Assembly: GCA_965248765.1 (NCBI GenBank) | Contig: CBDFKF010000004.1 | Span: 434,001 to 498,000, forward strand | DNA length: 64,000 nt | Origin: CBDFKF01 sp965248765 | Lineage (GTDB): Bacteria; Pseudomonadota; Alphaproteobacteria; VGEJ01 | Direction of reading: 5' to 3' | Shown here: positions 62,220 through 64,000 of the stretch, piece after piece | Layout of the letters: each line of letters starts with the position of its first letter | How positions within the stretch are numbered: the stretch's first letter is position 1 | Made by a program: the position numbers and the translations under genes | The notes under the pieces: model-generated | Seen by the model: the letters and a program-made list of their open reading frames with translations, nothing else | What the model was told of the DNA's origin: nothing | Database searches by the model: none

Positions 62220-64000
62220 ATGGCAGCGCGTATGCTCGTCGACGCGGCCCATCCGGAAGAGACCCGGGTCGTCGTCGTTGGTGATGCTCGGGTCGAAGAC
62301 TTCGATTTCGAGACCGCCACCAGAAAACAACTCAAAGGCAATATCTACCTCGCCAAGGTGACGCGCGTGGAGCCCTCGCTCCAGGCGGCGTTTGTCGACT
62401 ATGGCGGAAACCGCCACGGCTTCCTCGCCTTCAGTGAGATTCATCCTGACTACTACTTGATCCCGATTGCGGATCGCCAAGCCCTCATCGACGAAGACAG
62501 CGAGGAAGCCGAACCCGAATCGGGAGGGACAGGAGGCGCCGCCGAGCCGACTGATCGCGCCGAGGACGAGGCCGCCGCCCCCGCTCCCGGCAACGATGCC
62601 TCTCCGGCGGCGGACCCGGCGAGCGGCGACGACAGCGAGCCGGACGACGACGCGAGCGAGACGGTCGAGGCGTTAGGCGGCGATGCCTATGACGATGCCG
62701 CGCTCGCGAGGAAGCTCAGACGACGGCGTCACTACAAGATCCAAGAGGTCATCAAGCGTCGCCAGGTCATCCTGGTTCAGGTCGTCAAAGAGGAACGGGG
62801 CACCAAGGGGGCGGCGCTCACCACCTATTTGTCATTGGCCGGGCGCTACAGCGTTGTCATGCCGAACACACCGCGCGGTGGCGGCATCAGTCGCCGCATC
62901 GCCAGCGGCGCCGACCGCAGCCGCCTCAAGACCGTCATGGAAAACCTGAACGTTCCGGACGGCATGAGTCTGATCGTGCGCACCGCCGGCATGAGTCGCA
63001 GCAGAGCCGAGATCAAGCGCGACTTCGACTACCTGCTGCGACTGTGGGACCTGGTGCGCGAGCGCACGCTCGAATCGACCGCGCCTGAGCTCGTCTACGA
63101 GGAAGCCAACCTCATCAAGCGGTCCATCCGCGACCTCTACTCTCGCGACATCAGCGAGATTCTGGTGGAGGGGGAAGAGGGCTACAAGATCGCTAAGTCG
63201 TTCATGCGCCAGCTCATGCCGAGTCACGCCAAGCATGTGCAGCGCTACACCGACCAGGTACCGTTGTTTCAGCGCCATAAAGTCGAGCAGCAGCTCGACT
63301 CGATGCACAGTCCGGCGGTGCACCTGCCGTCCGGCGCCTACATCGTGATCAACTCGACCGAGGCGCTGGTGGCGATCGACGTCAACTCGGGCAAGGCTAC
63401 GCGCGAGCGCAACATCGAGGAGACGGCGTTCAAAACAAACCTCGAGGCGGCGGACGAAGTTGCCCGGCAGCTACGCTTGCGCGACCTCGCCGGCCTCATC
63501 GTCATCGATTTCATCGACATGGAAGTTGGGCGGAACGTTCGTACCGTCGAACGCCGCCTCAAGGAGCTTCTCAAAAGCGATCGAGCGCGCATCCAGGTCG
63601 GGCGCATCAGCGCCTTTGGCCTCCTCGAAATGTCCCGTCAACGGCTGCGTCCGAGCCTCCTGGAGACAAGCACGATTCCGTGCACCCAGTGCGGCGGCAC
63701 CGGCGTTGTCCGCTCGACCGAGTCAACCGCGCTTCACCTTTTGCGGACCATCGAGGACGAAGCGATCCAAGGGCGTTCGCGCGAGTTGCGGCTGCACGTA
63801 GCGACGGCACCGGCGATCTATCTGCTGAACGAAAAGCGCCCGATTCTCTCGGCCATTGAGCGCAGCCACGACATCCGCATTTCGATCGATGCGGACGATG
63901 CCATGGTTACTCCGGAGTATCGCCTCGAGCGGGTAGCCAGGACCGGTCCGGCGAGGTTGGCAGACGAAGCAAAAGCGGAGCCGGAGGTACGGGCCGACGC
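62220..64000 (+). CDS. rne: Ribonuclease E/G, N-terminal part (runs off window edge)
   Basis: ATG 62220 opens an uninterrupted frame to the edge (593 residues visible). MAARMLVDAAHPEETRVVVV is the alphaproteobacterial RNase E start. The S1 domain (NIYLAKVTRVEPSLQAAFVD) is split by an acidic insertion of about 75 residues (about 90-165), then KIQEVIKRRQVILVQVVKEE. Catalytic Asp387 is in VAIDVNSGKATRERNIEETA and Asp430 in VIDFIDMEVGRNVRTVERRL; the zinc-link cysteines 488 and 491 are in PCTQCGGTG. It starts mRNA decay and processes rRNA at the inner membrane as the degradosome core. Confidence 0.95.
   Translation, partial: MAARMLVDAAHPEETRVVVVGDARVEDFDFETATRKQLKGNIYLAKVTRVEPSLQAAFVDYGGNRHGFLAFSEIHPDYYLIPIADRQALIDEDSEEAEPESGGTGGAAEPTDRAEDEAAAPAPGNDASPAADPASGDDSEPDDDASETVEALGGDAYDDAALARKLRRRRHYKIQEVIKRRQVILVQVVKEERGTKGAALTTYLSLAGRYSVVMPNTPRGGGISRRIASGADRSRLKTVMENLNVPDGMSLIVRTAGMSRSRAEIKRDFDYLLRLWDLVRERTLESTAPELVYEEANLIKRSIRDLYSRDISEILVEGEEGYKIAKSFMRQLMPSHAKHVQRYTDQVPLFQRHKVEQQLDSMHSPAVHLPSGAYIVINSTEALVAIDVNSGKATRERNIEETAFKTNLEAADEVARQLRLRDLAGLIVIDFIDMEVGRNVRTVERRLKELLKSDRARIQVGRISAFGLLEMSRQRLRPSLLETSTIPCTQCGGTGVVRSTESTALHLLRTIEDEAIQGRSRELRLHVATAPAIYLLNEKRPILSAIERSHDIRISIDADDAMVTPEYRLERVARTGPARLADEAKAEPEVRAD

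Overview
The window comes from a high-GC Gram-negative bacterium, almost certainly an alphaproteobacterium and plausibly Rhodospirillales-like. Evidence: the divergent fabD-fabG-acpP-fabF-mltG and rpsF-rpsR-DUF2232-rplI blocks, an RNase E with an acidic insertion in its S1 domain, a korA/korB 2-oxoacid:ferredoxin oxidoreductase beside an adrenodoxin-reductase-type ferredoxin-NADP reductase, and prfB with the classical programmed +1 frameshift. Names are family recognition from translated sequence; no database search was run.

Positions 1-34,000 are accessory and heavily eroded. They hold a DUF3237 fragment, a TetR regulator convergent with a frameshifted cytochrome P460 gene, and a dead IS1182-type element inserted in a repeat whose uninterrupted copy lies at about 18.9 kb. 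A methyltransferase and an IS1380-type remnant follow, then one giant gene (6253-14220) for an exported protein with 18 fibronectin type III modules, a cadherin-like domain, a Calx-beta domain and an autotransporter-type beta barrel. From 14.2 to 18.6 kb lie remains of mobile DNA: a transposase tail, an SRAP fragment, a HEPN-like gene, two MobC-like genes and a broken IS21 istA. Next come a lipid A-type glycosyltransferase pair, a broken peptidoglycan-binding gene, a receiver/HPt/isochorismatase operon in which the receiver lacks its phospho-acceptor Asp and the HPt frame is broken at a homopolymer, the ferredoxin module (FNR, KorB, KorA), and a set of small stress or detoxification genes (metallo-hydrolase remnant, FecR-domain protein, UspA remnant, GST, ArsR-AHSA1 pair, NnrU).

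Positions 33.9-64 kb are mostly intact core genes. The minus-strand block makes fatty acids and trims peptidoglycan (fabD, fabG, a metallo-hydrolase, acpP, fabF, mltG). The plus-strand block runs through ribosomal proteins, cyclopropane synthase, dnaB, alr, the MlaE/MlaF lipid transporter, radA, cvpA and purF, then an SDR and a GST. A second minus-strand block carries der, a YtoQ-like gene, prfB, mrcA and amiC. Between amiC and rne sits an apparently intact ISNCY/IS1202-like element flanked by 17-bp direct repeats. The window ends inside rne.

No CRISPR array, rRNA, convincing tRNA or prophage was seen. The most unusual items are the giant modular surface protein, the Asp-less receiver with its frameshifted HPt partner, the MobC-MobC-HEPN cluster, two operator-like palindromes placed at regulated promoters, and an ADP-ribosylglycohydrolase-like protein with an altered metal-binding motif.
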